Positions 51,768-64,000 of a DNA stretch of 64,000 nucleotides are shown in pieces. The stretch is from the NCBI GenBank assembly GCA_009792885.1, contig WMCF01000015.1:10668698-10732697 (forward strand). The letters run 5' to 3'. The translations under genes were made by a program, and so were the position numbers. The notes under the pieces are model-generated. The model saw only the letters and a program-made list of their open reading frames with translations, was not told the origin of the DNA and did not search any database. Each line of letters begins with the position of its first letter. Positions within the stretch are counted from its first letter, which is position 1. The DNA comes from Eremophila alpestris peregrina (lineage: Eukaryota > Chordata > Aves > Passeriformes > Alaudidae).

Positions 51768-52395
51768 AGAATGCACATAGAATTCCTTGGGCTGGAAAGC
51801 ACATTAAAGATCATCTAGTTCTAACCCCATTGCCATGGGCAGGGACATCTTCCCCTTGTTCAAAGCCCCACCCAATCTCGCCTTGGGCACTTCTAGGGAT
51901 CCACAACTTTTCAGGCAACCTGTTTTAATGTCTCATGATCCTCACAGTGAAGATCCTAACTCAGTGAAGAATCATCCTTTCACTTGTTGGAAAAAGAGAC
52001 CTAGTTCTTTGTGTAGTGTGACGTGATCTCTCCTGAGCTTCCTTTACTCTGGGTTAAAGAGCCCCAGCTCCCTTAGCAGCTCCTCATGGGATTTGTGCTG
52101 CAGTCCATTTGCCAGCTCCATTGCCTTTCGCTGAACACACTCCAGCACCTCAATGCATTTCTGGGGCCAAAAACTGAACACAAGACTTGAGGTGCAAGCT
52201 CACCAGTGCCACACCAGACAGGGCATGAGAATATCACTGCCCTGGTCCTGCTGGCCACACTATTGCTGACACAGACCAGGATGCCATTGACCTTCTTGGC
52301 CACCTGGCCACACTCTGGCTCATGTTCACCCAGCTGTCAGTCAGCACCCCCACGTCTTCTGTGGATGGCTGGCTCTATTCATGACACTCCAAGCC
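51768..52395 (-). mobile_element. CR1 fragment, second copy
   Basis: A fresh CR1 3' terminus (CATAGAATTCCTTGGGCTGG) starts here. It is followed by UTR and the end of ORF2 in reverse (CACTCCAGCACCTCAATGCA, CACCAGTGCCACACCAGACA). The 60-86 codon open frames on both strands are CR1 sequence. Confidence 0.88.
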
Positions 52396-55126
52396 GTAAA
52401 ATGAGCTCTAAGCCAACTGTCACACTGGCTAATACTGACAGAGCTGTGTTTCTTGGTGAACAGTGATAACCTACAGGTAGCCATGTGACTGATCATCGTG
52501 TATTGAACTGATTCAAGTCTATTTAGTTTATAAGATATGGAAGAACATCAAGAAAAATTTCAGAAGTCTCAAACTGTTATCATTCTGTACTAAGCTATGG
52601 CTTCTCTTCTGATACTGGTCAAAATATGTTTGGATCCCAGCGAATCCATCAGTGACACTTGTAGATCACACAGCTCTGTCATTGCTTCTATCTTTGAATG
52701 GCAAGCCTGATTAAAGAGAATCAAGTGTGTCTTATGTTCCTGAAATAAAAGAAACCTGATATAAACCTGCATCCAAGACTTTTCAATTACCTTTCCTCTG
52801 TTGTATCGGGTCTTAAAGAAAGGGGAGGGGAGACTTCTCTTTGACTGAGTTTTGCTATAGCAGTTGAGAGTGTTTAAGAAAATCTAACTCCTGGGGAGAT
52901 AAAAGTATAGTGTTCACAGACCTTGCAAGGACTTAATTACAATTCCTTCCTGCTGCCTTTAAAATATGCACACCTTCCACTTCATGGCTGCAGATCAGAC
53001 ACAGAAATGGGCACATTTCAAACTGAGAGTAGTGGAAAATGGTCTCATTCCATACGCTCTTACTTTCATCCATAACTGTTGCCACTGTTGCTGGAAACAC
53101 TAAACCCCAGAAGAGTGCAGCTTTTTTGCCCTGAAGCTTGAAGCTTAAACTTATTTTTCTTTCTGAGTTCTACTTTCAACTAAACTTGAGATGTGTTTAC
53201 TACTCCATTGTCTCCCTCCACTTTTTTCTATCAACTTAGATTCTGGAAGGTTTCCTAGTTACTCTAAGTTTTGTTGCACAGCTATTTCCATCGAGCCCCA
53301 CAGAGAGTGGCAAACCCTTTAGAGTTTATGCAAAGTTCTCTCCAAGAAGAGGGGGACTTTTATGTCTTTTTAATTCATTGGCTCAGGAGTATCTTCCTTG
53401 CTGAACAACAAAACAACTTTCTTGAATCTCTTACCCTGAGGCAAGGACAAAAAAAGTTAGTTAGACTGTGGGATTCAGGTGTCACTGTGCCAGCAGAGCT
53501 TAGCGGAGCAGACCGTGGCTGATGAAATGCTCCTTTATGCAAGGAGGATTTCAACCCTCATGAAACATTTCTTCTTTTGTTACAAAAGCTTATCAAGTTC
53601 CAGAGGCTTTAAAAAGTCCACCTGGGAAATTCAATTTATAGAGGCGCTTTAATCAATTATGTTAAAAAAGGTTCCAAAACAGTGAAAACCTATCCAAGTG
53701 AACAATATCCTGAAGAGAACAATGAAGGAAACTAAGTATCCGTGGAGCAGCTGGGGCAGAGCTGAAGGTCAGGACTCCTTTGCTGTTGTGTCTGTTTACA
53801 CTATTTACATAATGCAGTTATGAATGCAGTGATCCAGGCACGATTTTTGAATAAATAGCAAAGAAAACCGAGGGCTAATTAAAGGTTAGGTGTTTAAAAC
53901 AATAAAAGGGATCATCAATACCTTCAAAATCTAGATCATAGTCAATCCATCATAATTGATACTCCAGCCACAGAAAGGTAAATTTTATCAAGAATTTACA
54001 ATGACCTCTTCATTGGACTAACAGCCCCAGAGAGAGGCAGACAGAGTTCTACTGTTGGAAAGCCCTAAGCCGTAGGGAAACTACACAAAACAAAAGACAA
54101 CTTGGACATTAATAATGAAGTTAACACCACAAAAACAACCTAAATCCAGTGCAGTCATTCTCTATTAATTTATTAACTGTTAAAATAGATATTTTTGTAT
54201 CGTTGCTAAATAGAATGAAAATAATTGTGATAGGATTTCATGCCACAATAAGAATTGCAAATGGAGAGAAGATACAGCGTTTTATCTTATAGAGGGTCCA
54301 GAAGAGTATTGATAGGTGTTTAAATCATCTCCTGGAAGATCAATACATATTATGAGAGATGCATCGTTTATCATTCCTCTTGACCAACAGAAGCAATGAA
54401 ATACACAACAGATAGCTGTAAACATTGAAATATTACTCTTTAAGGCACAAATATGCCTCCTGAAGAAAGATAAGTCCCCCTTTAAAAAATGAAGTATCAG
54501 AAGTAAATCAATTCACTGGAGTTAATTTTAAGAAAATTGTGTGTTTTAAATTGGGAGAGAAAGCCTCATCTAAATAGGTCTTTTGGGCTACCGAGAGAGT
54601 CTGGATCTGCCATGGAGGCTTCTCTTTCACCTAACTTGTATAAAGTTGGACCAAACATCAATCTTTGGTATAAAATGGCCCTTCAGTGTGACACTAATGG
54701 AAGTATCCTGAAGCTATTTCCTTCCTAAGCCTCAGAAGAATCATTTGCACTGCTTCAGGTACAGCCTTATCTCCAAAGGCTTATAAGTTGCATTTGAGCA
54801 TTTACAAGCATAAAACAAGGACTTGTCCAAACCAGTTACCCAGAATTTGTGTAGATTTTTGAAATTGTACTAATCATTCTGTTCTCTGCTTTTGACCACT
54901 ACATAAAGATTTAAAGAATAAAAAAGCAAGCAACCAAAAACAGTGAAAAAAATCCTTGTGGGTGAGTTTTGGCTTAGCATGCAATGCGTGTTTTGAAGTT
55001 TTTTATGAAGATTTAGTACCACAAGAGAGCATTAAGCCAAATGGATGTTGTCTTGGAGAGGTCAAGCTGCCACTGAGGTAGCAATACAAACTGCCATAAA
55101 GTATTTCAATATAGATGGATTTAATC

Positions 55127-55380
55127 AAGGAGAAAAAGGAGCACCTTTCATAGCTGTCTTTCTGGTGATGAGAGAGAAATCCTCTATACGGCAGCATGGA
55201 CTATGTGCCAACAGGAGCACCAGGCTCCTAGGAAAGCTCTCCAAGAACTGGAAGATGGAAAAGCAGAGCAGTGCAAGGCTGTGGCTGAACTAGCAGCCCA
55301 GCTGGAAAGCGAGTTGGCTTAACCTGTGCTCAGAGCTGCCTTGGCTCATGCAGGTGTCACACACAATGTCACCATGTAGA
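55127..55380 (+). pseudogene. Broken ORF with coiled-coil heptads, family unknown
   Basis: From about 55127 one plus frame is open for some 64 codons to a TAA at 55320-55322. An ATG at 55203 would give 39 residues. The last part reads ALQELEDGKAEQCKAVAELA and AQLESELA, with hydrophobic residues at most a and d positions of four heptads. After the TAA the same frame continues as PVLRAALAHAGVTHNVTM before the next stop, so the TAA may interrupt a longer ancestral frame. G+C is about 50% here against a much lower surrounding value. It could be a retrogene fragment, a piece of an endogenous retroviral gag or an old exon. I do not recognise it. Confidence 0.3.
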
Positions 55381-56663
55381 CAAGCTGTCACAGCACCTGT
55401 GTCCTGAGCCTTTTGGTTCAGAGGCTCACAAACAACCTTTAGCCCCACTTCATTTCATGAAGCACATAAAGTGGGAGCTATAACCATTCCAGCTAACTTG
55501 GACACAACCTCTTTGTCCCACTGAGGACAGAAAGCATCTCCAGGAAACCACTCACTCACACACATAGGAGCTGAATGCCCTCTGAAGCTCTGTCTCTGAC
55601 TCACTTCCTTCCTCCTCCTCAGCCTATCTAACAAGGATGCCTACCTATGCTGGAATAAATGTACAACTTAGATTTTAATATCAAATCTGGGGAAAAACCT
55701 CCCTACTGTTTGCTTTCAGTCATGGAGGAAGGAGGTGATTCTTCATAATTTTCAAAAAATTCTGGGCTGTTGGCTGAAAGTACACACTGAGCAATGCTTG
55801 CCTACCAGTGCAGCAAGCAAACTGCCCTTAAGTGACTGTCAGGCAGCAGCAGCAGCTACTGTCAGCACCCATTAAACAAAAAATCCTAACATGCTTGTTA
55901 TTTAATCAGCAGCCATGCACCTGGTGCTGACTGTATATCACTGATCAACAAATAGATGTTAGCTTTTCCCTGAAGAAAGCAATATAGAGGGACATAAAAT
56001 TAATACTGAATGTCAGCGCATATGAGTAAGAGATTTTAATGGTTTTGCTCTTTAGAGGGGAAAAAAATCAATTTTTGAGTATAAGTTTGATACTTTTACA
56101 CAAAGCCCATTTCTACCAAAAACACTCAAATATTTTAATCTAAAAATAAAAACCAATAATAACTTTTTCACCTAAATTGGCCAAAAATGTTATTTTAGAC
56201 CTTTATACTGAATTCTTTCTTATAACTTTGATATAATAAAGGCCTAATAGCCCTATGATCAGATGAGTTATAAATAAATTACTGAAAAATAGTGCATAAT
56301 ATATGATTTCTTCAATGTATCGCCTAAATAGAAAAAGTGCAGGTGTGGGTTTAAGGTTGACTTGAATCAAAAAACCTACAGAGATGTTGCAAATTTACAG
56401 CTGAAAAAAAAAAAAAAGGCTTGGCAGATGAGGGTGTACCCTGGCAGTACATTCTTCCACTGCAGCTTCCCTCCCTTTATCTTTTGTTTGCATTGCATCT
56501 ATCCAGTTTATATCTTTCCTGCTCTCTAGCTCAGGTATTCGTAACACACCTATCATATTCATATCTAAAATCCTCAGATCAGGAACCTTGTCCCACAGGG
56601 CATCTAATCCAGCAAAGTCATACAAGTATGAAACTTCTGAATCACTGTAATAAAGCAAAGGAC

Positions 56664-56697
56664 TTCTGTTGCCCCAAAAAAATGTGGGGCAACAGAA
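56664..56697. repeat. Perfect 12-bp-stem hairpin
   Basis: TTCTGTTGCCCC (56664-56675) and GGGGCAACAGAA (56686-56697) are perfect complements around a 10-nt A-rich loop. There is no T run directly after it and no associated gene. Confidence 0.85.
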
Positions 56698-58711
56698 ACC
56701 TACAAGAGGAACTGAACAGGAATTATAAGGAGGCAAGTGAAATGCACCTCCCAGAAACAGAAGGACGCCAGACTCTGAAGGCTAAAGTGTTCAGGTTTGA
56801 AGCAATAAAGCCAGAGCCAAAGAGCTCTTCTCAGACACGCTGCCTTAGAAAATCTCTAGAAACCAGGTGTTCAATCTAGTCAACAGAGGGCTTTGATAAT
56901 TAAAAAAAAAATATCAGAATTCTTATTATTTTCCTCACTGAGCAGCTGGCAACAGTTGTCAACAAATGTTTTCCAGATCTATTTCTGTTCAATTTCTGTT
57001 GGAGAAGAACTAAGGACCAAATGAACTATACTTGCCCTCTTCCTTTCTTTCCCAACCATAAGAAAGGATGGAACGTCACCAGGAAAATTCCTGTATAGTT
57101 GGCATATTTGGTGATGTGCAACTGTGGTTCCTGATTGTCTGTCTGAGAAAACAAGTAGGTTATCATCCTGTTAACAGTTAAAAATGCACTGAGGGCAGAG
57201 ACAAAGATATTGTAGAGAAAAAATGGAAGAAACATTAACACGGTATAAGATTTTTAAAATCAGACAACAATCCTGTTGCAAGCATGATGCAAAATCTGAT
57301 CAAAATATGCATCCTTCAAAACAAATTTCTTTTGAGAGCAATGATTTCATAAAGCCTTTGCAGAACAATGTGACATGGCTTAGCAAGCAGGACTGCTCCA
57401 TCCCAGCTTTTATGTAAACTGTGGGTTACTACACTTTCAAGGAAGCGTCTGATCCAATTTCGTCCCATCTGATTACAGTATTTTAATGTGCCATTTCAAG
57501 CACTTTTCTCCTGTGAAATTTGCTCAGGAGGGAAGGGTGTTTCTTTTATTTAGAGGGTATTTCAGTAGTAACTGGTTTTATAGAACACTCACCTGTTTTT
57601 CCTGAAAAATCTGATTCCCTCCTCACCTCATCTTCCTCCCTCAAAATCTTCTGCATATAAATAGCTGAATAACAGTTCAATACATCTACAGCACTGAGAC
57701 ACAGTAAGTGAAACAACAGAAGGAATGGTTTGCAATGTTGAAGCTTGAAATAGCCAGCAGACGAACTGGTAGCAAAGGGGGACACTTTATAGTAACGGAG
57801 CTGTCCATCATATATTAGGTTGAAACTGATTATTACTCATCCGTTACAGTCAGTATATAATCTGTTCAGCCCTTGCCCCTAGATATCTAAATACATCAGA
57901 GTTCTTTCCAAACCCCAATGACTAATCTAAATTTAATCAAAACCTTCCCCTCAGTTATCAGGGTAGCAGGAGAGAACAGAATGAGTCACATCCTTCACCA
58001 GTGAAGGATAGTGACCAGCACTTGTTTTCCTGGAGGAAATGTCATCATAACATGAGAAAAACTCCACACACACAATCAGTAGCCAACACAACAAAAACTT
58101 AACAACACTTCTTTTTTAGTTGTTTGATTTTTTTTTTAAGTAATGTCAAAAACACAGATAGATGAGTATGCAAACAATAAAAATTGCTTCATTTAGTAGA
58201 TCCCCTGAATTTGTGAATACACTCAAAGATCTGGTACTATTCTCAGAATGTGTCTCTTGGAAGCAAAAAGGAAAGTCAACACTTATAAGTTGTATTGCTA
58301 ATGCAGTTCTTTATGGATATTTCCTTAGCTTATAGCTGTTTCAGCTGTAATGAATTAGGTAAGATTTGTGCAGAGAGGCAACATGTTTTATTCAGAATGA
58401 AAAAATAGGTCACTGGGTGAAGAACTTCTGCACAAAAGCATCGCTATTTTGAGGTGTGCCAATTGATTTAAAAAAAGCATTACTTGACCATGCAAACACT
58501 CACCTCACTGCAAAATCATCTCAAAACAACCTTGTTTGTGTGGCCTGCACTTTAATAATACCTCTGCAAACTTCCCTCTACTTCAAAGTGCACATTTTAC
58601 TATTACTAACATTACTATTACATAATCCTTTGACAGTAAATGTATTTAAATTGTGCTTTTCCAAAATAAAACCTGTACCTAGAATCAGGTACATCCATTT
58701 ATTTCTGGTAG

Positions 58712-58739
58712 ACCAGCTATAAAGAACCAGCTATAAAGA
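58712..58739 (+). repeat. 14-bp direct tandem duplication
   Basis: ACCAGCTATAAAGA occurs twice in a row. Confidence 0.9.
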
Positions 58740-59175
58740 AATCTTTTTGACTCCTTCAATATCCACTTTTCTCAGACCTTGACTCAGTTACATTTGGATA
58801 CATAAGGTCTGCAGCAGATGTGCCCAGAAGATCAAGTGCAAGAGAGTCTCAAAATGTATTTCATGAACCTCATCAGTACTTCCATTAACATCAGCTTTAC
58901 TCTTTGAAAAACCCACTGCACTATGAAGAGTCATTCCTTGCTGCAGGTTCCTTCTCCATTGTCTGTGGAAAGACTGGGTTGAGCAAGACAAGAAATTTTT
59001 CTTCACTTTGAAAAGCATGATTTATAGAGATATTTCACCTTGGTAAATTACCTAGACTGTATCCTGTACATAAAAAACATGTTTTAGGCATTTGCAATAT
59101 TGTAAAAATTAGCAAACTTTTTGAGAGCTTATATTTTTAAGATAATTTTTTTAAAACTTTATATAATCTATTTTA

Positions 59176-59197
59176 TTATATATGAATTCATATATAA
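59176..59197. repeat. 22-bp perfect A+T palindrome
   Basis: Symmetric about GAATTC (59184-59189), with TTATATAT and ATATATAA arms. It sits in a very A+T-rich patch. Confidence 0.9.
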
Positions 59198-61751
59198 ATT
59201 ATATTAGCTTTAGGAAGTACTTATTTATTCTAAAACAAGCCAGTAATTAGTTGGTGCATCTGCGACAAATTATAAATTATACACTGATGCATCGCTGTAG
59301 ATTTTAGGAACACGGAGTCTAGCACAACACATCTACATGTTGTCCTTCCTTTCCAACCTTTGATCTCTGCAGCAGCTGCCAGTTATGTAAGACACAGACA
59401 GCTGAAAAATTCTGTGAAATCCTCTGGGACATGGATAGTTGAGTACACAGCTAATCCTACTCAAAGCAGAAACTTCCATTAAGTTAAATCTGCCCATTTT
59501 CTTTTATGATTCAGTTGGCATTTTCCATAGGCTTTACCCAGTTTTAGCCAATACCCCTTAAAGGATATTTCTGCAGATACCTCTGTATGGAAAGACAACC
59601 CTTAATTAGTGAGTAAGTGCTAGCCTTTTAGGATGGAGATGGCCCCATTTGCTCATTCTACAGGATCACCCCAATATTATCATTAGATGTCTGTGTTTTA
59701 GTACTGTGCTTGCCATACAGTTTTGTTTCTCTGTGAGTTGATGAGAAAGACCACAGAAAGAAATGTTCATCCATGTATTTGTTAAGGTCAGATAGGTTTC
59801 AGTAACTACCTTATTTTTTGTTTCTTTAACGTCCAAGAGAGTGTTATAAAGAATTTGCCCATGTACTGAATGAAATTTTTAAAAATACACCCTAATATGC
59901 TGAAAATCTCTACAGTGAGGAGCAGGGCTGTTTGTTGCTCATCTGCCCATTGGACTGTGAATACATTCTGCAAATTTCTGTGCAAGTGGATCTTCAAATA
60001 TTAGTCCATAGGCACTTCTGCATTCTATATTGATGTGTTTGATTGTTTTTACATGCTTTAGGCCAAAAATTTGAACTTCTTTCCTACTAAGCTACACACT
60101 TTCTGTGCAGCTCTAAGCAGATGTTACTTGAACCCTGTTTCTGACATAGAAACAAACCAAAACTTCATAGAATTCCTGTGTTTTGCCTTATGGCTAACTT
60201 AAATGATTGAAATTTAAATCTTCATGTAAGCTTTTTCCTGAGCATAGTTCCTCCTTTTTCTTTTGACAGAAGCCCTCTTTCCTCTTTCATATCTTCCTTT
60301 ACTACTCTACACTACAACTCCTACCCCTGCTAATGCCCCCCTGACTACATATCAGACTGAGTCAGAAAGGAGATTTCTGCTTTTATAGCATCTGGTTACA
60401 AATTCAAACCCTACAATATAGCTCATAAATTCACATTTCATACTCCTCAACCATATACATTTGGCATAATTAAAATTTGGCACTACCAAGTGGAATCACC
60501 ATTCTGATAAATACATGGTATCTCCAGTGCCTAGAGACAGGTATATGAAAGGAAAGGAATAACAATGGACATCTTACCAAATAAAAATCTTGTCAGAGTC
60601 TTTATTTTCTTAACATTTTTCTTCCCATTTTTCTGATTTAAAATACTAGTCATGGGAAAGAGCAATGGCAGCAACTTCCAGAGAAGCATTTGATAAAAGA
60701 ATAATAAAATTGGTGGCTCATTAAGAAAACATGCAGTTCAGAGTCATACAGTAATGTTATATTTATAACTTCAACAAGGTTTATAAGACAGCTAATCCCT
60801 TTTGGCAAAGCAAGTTTTCAGAAGAAAAAAGATTTTTTTTTCATAGTAATCTATCTTATTTTGTGTAGAAGAGGTTAATTGTATTGTTATGACAATGTTA
60901 GTTATGACAGGGAGCCATAACTATTGATAACAGCACAAGAGTGTTGACAATGGTGCTTGCAAAGTTCCACTGATATGAAGAAGGCAGATAGAACCGGGCT
61001 CCATTCATGAAGAATGTATAAAAACAAATTGATTCTTTTTTCTTTTTCTCACATATGTTTTGTAGGAAGGATTACTTTCTATTACTCAAAACCTAAAAAA
61101 GAAAAGTCACTTCATGGATCTAGTTTGAGGATACGGTTTACAGAGTTCCCAAGACTGCTAATGGATCAACCCTGCACAAGAAAATTACAAATAATTAAGG
61201 TTAGTGTGACTTGTTCAAACTAATTAGTATAATGGATCAATATACCTTTAAAGGTAGCTGACTTACAATGTCAGAAAAAAATTAGACTGGTGAGATAACA
61301 AAAATGATTGACAGGAAAGTGACATAACCAGGAAAGATAATATATTGGATATATGTAGTAACTTACATGATGTTGTGATTTAAACTGAGTTAAATCCATC
61401 TGCCATTCGCCCTCCCAGCCAAAAAATCCAACATCTCATAAAGTGAGAAACAAGAGTTTAATAATCCAGAACCTCTTAATGATTGACTCAACAAGCCACA
61501 ATACAATTCACCTGTAAGAAAGGCAGAACAATTTGAAATAGCCTGTTAATTAAAAGCTAAGGACCTAAAGGTATGTGCATTGAATTTTACCACCACTTAG
61601 TGTTAAAATAACTCTGAAGTGGTGTTACTTAATTGAAAATGTGGCAATAGAATTTACAAATAAGCCTCTGACACTACCACAGTGGGAGAGATAAGAGAAC
61701 TTTCCTTAAAAACTGAAAACTGCAGTAGGCCATGATGAATAGAAACAGGGG

Positions 61752-61767
61752 AAAAAAAAAAAAAAAA
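61752..61767. repeat. Poly(A) tract (16 nt)
   Basis: Homopolymer with no recognised retroposed sequence in front of it. Confidence 0.9.
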
Positions 61768-62127
61768 GATCATTGAAAAGGATACGTTCCTAACTAGTCA
61801 AAGAAAGGAGCTAGTGGTTTAGAAACAACCAAATAAGAGTCAGATGTGACATTTCTCAGAAGTCCCACAAAAATTTAAACATTGCACATTCAACTTTATA
61901 TGGTTGATGTCTCGATATTAATCATCTCTTACTCCCATAGTTTCCCTAAGTCATTGCAAGTCACATATTCATAGATATGTCACAGATATTAAAACAGCTT
62001 TTTAAAAGTCCCAGTACAAACAGAGGGCAGTGCAGCAAGCAGAAAGAAACAGCAACCAGGAAGAAAAAAAAAAGAAAAAAAAAAAGAGGCAGGTTGTGTT
62101 ATTACAGACACTAAAATCAGAGAAGGT

Positions 62128-62303
62128 AACAGACAAGCACTCCAACAGGTTGCCCAGGGAGGTCAGGGAGTTTCCATCATCAGAGACCTTCAACATCTGT
62201 CTGGACACAGCCCTGGGCTGCTGGTGCTAGGTGGCCCTGCTTGAGCAGGTGGGTTGAACCAGATGATCTACAGAGGTCCCTTCTGACCTCAATCATTCTG
62301 TAA
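62128..62303 (+). mobile_element. CR1 3'-end fragment
   Basis: CTCCAACAGGTTGCCCAGGG, CCTTCAACATCTGTCTGGAC and GATGATCTACAGAGGTCCC lead to CAATCATTCTGTAACTTC. It is preceded by an A-rich stretch with two long A tracts (62062-62085). Confidence 0.9.
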
Positions 62304-64000
62304 CTTCATTAAATGAGGGGATACAGTTACCTACTCCCTCAAAAAAAGAAAAGTTGAAGAAAGTATGTGAAGCTTACTAGTAGCAAAGTGATAAACACAA
62401 AAGTTCCTGCAAGCCTGAATATGCCTGTTTCATCTTTACCCTACTAAATTTAGACAGTCTCCTTATGTACATAAAGCTGTTCTGTTGACAACACATTACT
62501 TCTAACTTCTTTAACATATTGTATTTCTCAAGGCTACATGACCATGTTTATGTAGGCTTGTTACCATTTTTCATGGGACTTGCAGAGCTCTTTCCACTGT
62601 CCCCCCATGCCACTTACAGCACTGATTGTGCCTCAAGATTTCCGAAGTGATGAGGTCATTTTTGTAGTGAATGTGCTCAAACGTTCAATCTGTCTGTTGA
62701 GGTGGACATAAATAAATCAAAAAAGGCCCAAATCAATAAATTTATGTAAAAAAAAAAAAAAAAAAAACAAACATATTGGAGCCTGATAGGTACCTCTCAG
62801 GTTAGCTATACATTCATTTTTATTAAAACCTGAGGAACACTGGGTAGACAATCACTAAGGACAGCACGACAGATGATGGCTCATCACAGTTAGAAAACTG
62901 AGAGAAGTGGAAACAACACAGTTCCAGTGTCACAGGAAGAAAATACCATGTTACATGTTTACAGCCATTTTTCCTGCAAGATCTAACTTGATTCAATGTC
63001 CTAGTGAAATTCTATACAGTATACATGAGTATTTATTTAATTACTGGATCTCAGACTGATCCCCAGAAGCAGGACATTACAACATCTTTTTCTTGCACTT
63101 AATAAGTTAGGTAGAGAGTAATCAACTCATTCCCACAGAGACTTCATAGGACACTTCTCATCTTGAGGCCAGGGAAATGCCATAAATTATATCCAGAACC
63201 AGAGTTAACACAACCACTACAGGCTTACCACTCCAAATGTTATTTTTCTTTCATTGTGTATGTTATTAGTCATTTAAGTTGTTTTCCTTGTGACTCAAGG
63301 GTGGAAATGAAGTTAGTTTAAAATAAGAGAGCATGGTCCATTTTTTTTAAATCAGTATTATAATTCTGAACTAAATAGTGGCTCATCAAAGACAGTTCAC
63401 AAATGTTACATACGCTTTCACTGGTTATGGTCATTCATCATGTATTTCAAAATAATCAAGTGCTACAGCTTTTGGACATTGCTACTCAATTTTCATCCCT
63501 ATTTCTCATTCAGAAGATAATTCACCAAACTAAAAACTCACACTTTGGTAGTCAATATAACATCTTCTTTAGCTATGATTCATTTAACTGAGGAAAATTC
63601 ATGTTATAAAACCAATCATTTCAGTGGGCTCAAAGTTGAACACAGGAAATGATACACCTATGTCACCAAGAACTGGAGCCTTTTCATTGTTTAGCCAGTG
63701 TGTTTCAATGAACACTGCATTTTGAACTACAATCTAGCAAGAATTGCACAATGACCTTTACTATAAACCAGAGCATTTAGATGGAGTCCTGCAGGTCAGG
63801 GAAATCCTTAAGCAAAGACTGTAACAAAGGATGCTATTTTTCCTAATCAAGCACAAGGTGGGAGGAAGTCCCCTTGCAACTGAGCATAAAACCTGCAGAA
63901 AGGAACTTGTTCCAGTGAGGAGGGAGGCTCTTTAGACAGCCACAGCAGCAAAAGCCAGCTCTCCCATTTCTGGGATAAGTGAGGTAATCACTAGACTGTA
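62304..64000. other. Unique non-coding stretch
   Basis: Nothing recognised apart from a 20-nt poly(A) tract at 62748-62767. Confidence 0.5.
62748..62767. repeat. Poly(A) tract (20 nt)
   Basis: Preceded by AATAAA twice within 40 bp (AATAAATC near 62711, CAATAAATTTATG near 62734), which recalls the end of a processed retrocopy. No coding sequence is visible upstream and no target duplication was found. Confidence 0.85.

Larger units (their letters stand above)
52400..62127. other. Unique A+T-rich non-coding stretch
   Basis: 9.7 kb without a recognised repeat family. It contains the broken coiled-coil-like ORF at 55.1-55.4 kb, a hairpin at 56664-56697 and a palindrome at 59176-59197, listed separately. 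Confidence 0.5.

Noticed and set aside
1..64000. CRISPR arrays, operons, tRNA or rRNA genes, prophage-like modules
   Set aside because: None was seen. The sequence is vertebrate-type, and no cloverleaf with A and B boxes or rRNA core was found by eye.

Overview
The window looks like ordinary non-coding DNA from a bird genome. It is A+T-rich and has no intact protein-coding gene on either strand. The bird assignment rests on many CR1 LINE fragments, several ending in the CR1 3' signature (variants of ATTCTATG), and on bird-type solo LTRs of endogenous retroviruses. A passerine is my best guess because of the LTR types, but this comes from memory of avian repeats, not from a search.

Layout. 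1-2.5 kb is unique DNA. 2.5-3.4 kb is a solo LTR (A) containing a 10-N assembly gap flanked by a perfect 234-bp duplication. 5.8-9.4 kb is an LTR cluster: LTR B (minus), LTR C (plus, same family as B, so an inverted pair) and LTR D, which starts 10 bp after C ends. 12.3-13.0 kb is LTR E, followed at 13.4-14.9 kb by two CR1 fragments in opposite orientation. 20.4-20.8, 28.5-29.0 and 29.4-30.2 kb are CR1 fragments. 34.4-34.9 and 38.7-39.2 kb are two related minus-strand LTRs (F, G), with a CR1 at 36.6-37.2 kb between them. 43.1-44.1 kb is an internally deleted CR1. 50.0-50.5 kb is LTR H, the same family as A. 51.5-52.4 kb holds two CR1 copies in a row or nested. 62.1-62.3 kb is a last CR1 tail. 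Five LTRs (A, B, D, E, H) have target-site duplications readable in the sequence, and G has a 4-of-5 match. No retroviral interior was seen, so these are solo LTRs left by recombination.

The rest is unique sequence, probably intronic or intergenic. The most interesting unexplained signals are: (1) short minus-strand exon-like blocks at 39,347-39,426, 25,624-25,702 and 18,022-18,059 with strong splice sites, one continuous reading phase and a final stop codon, which may be a spliced minus-strand transcript; (2) a perfect 29-bp inverted repeat at 1,259-1,287 and 3,587-3,615; (3) a GC-richer broken ORF with heptad (coiled-coil) spacing near 55.1-55.4 kb; (4) a 12-bp-stem hairpin at 56.66 kb. I found no convincing new biological system. 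The exon chain is the first thing to test.
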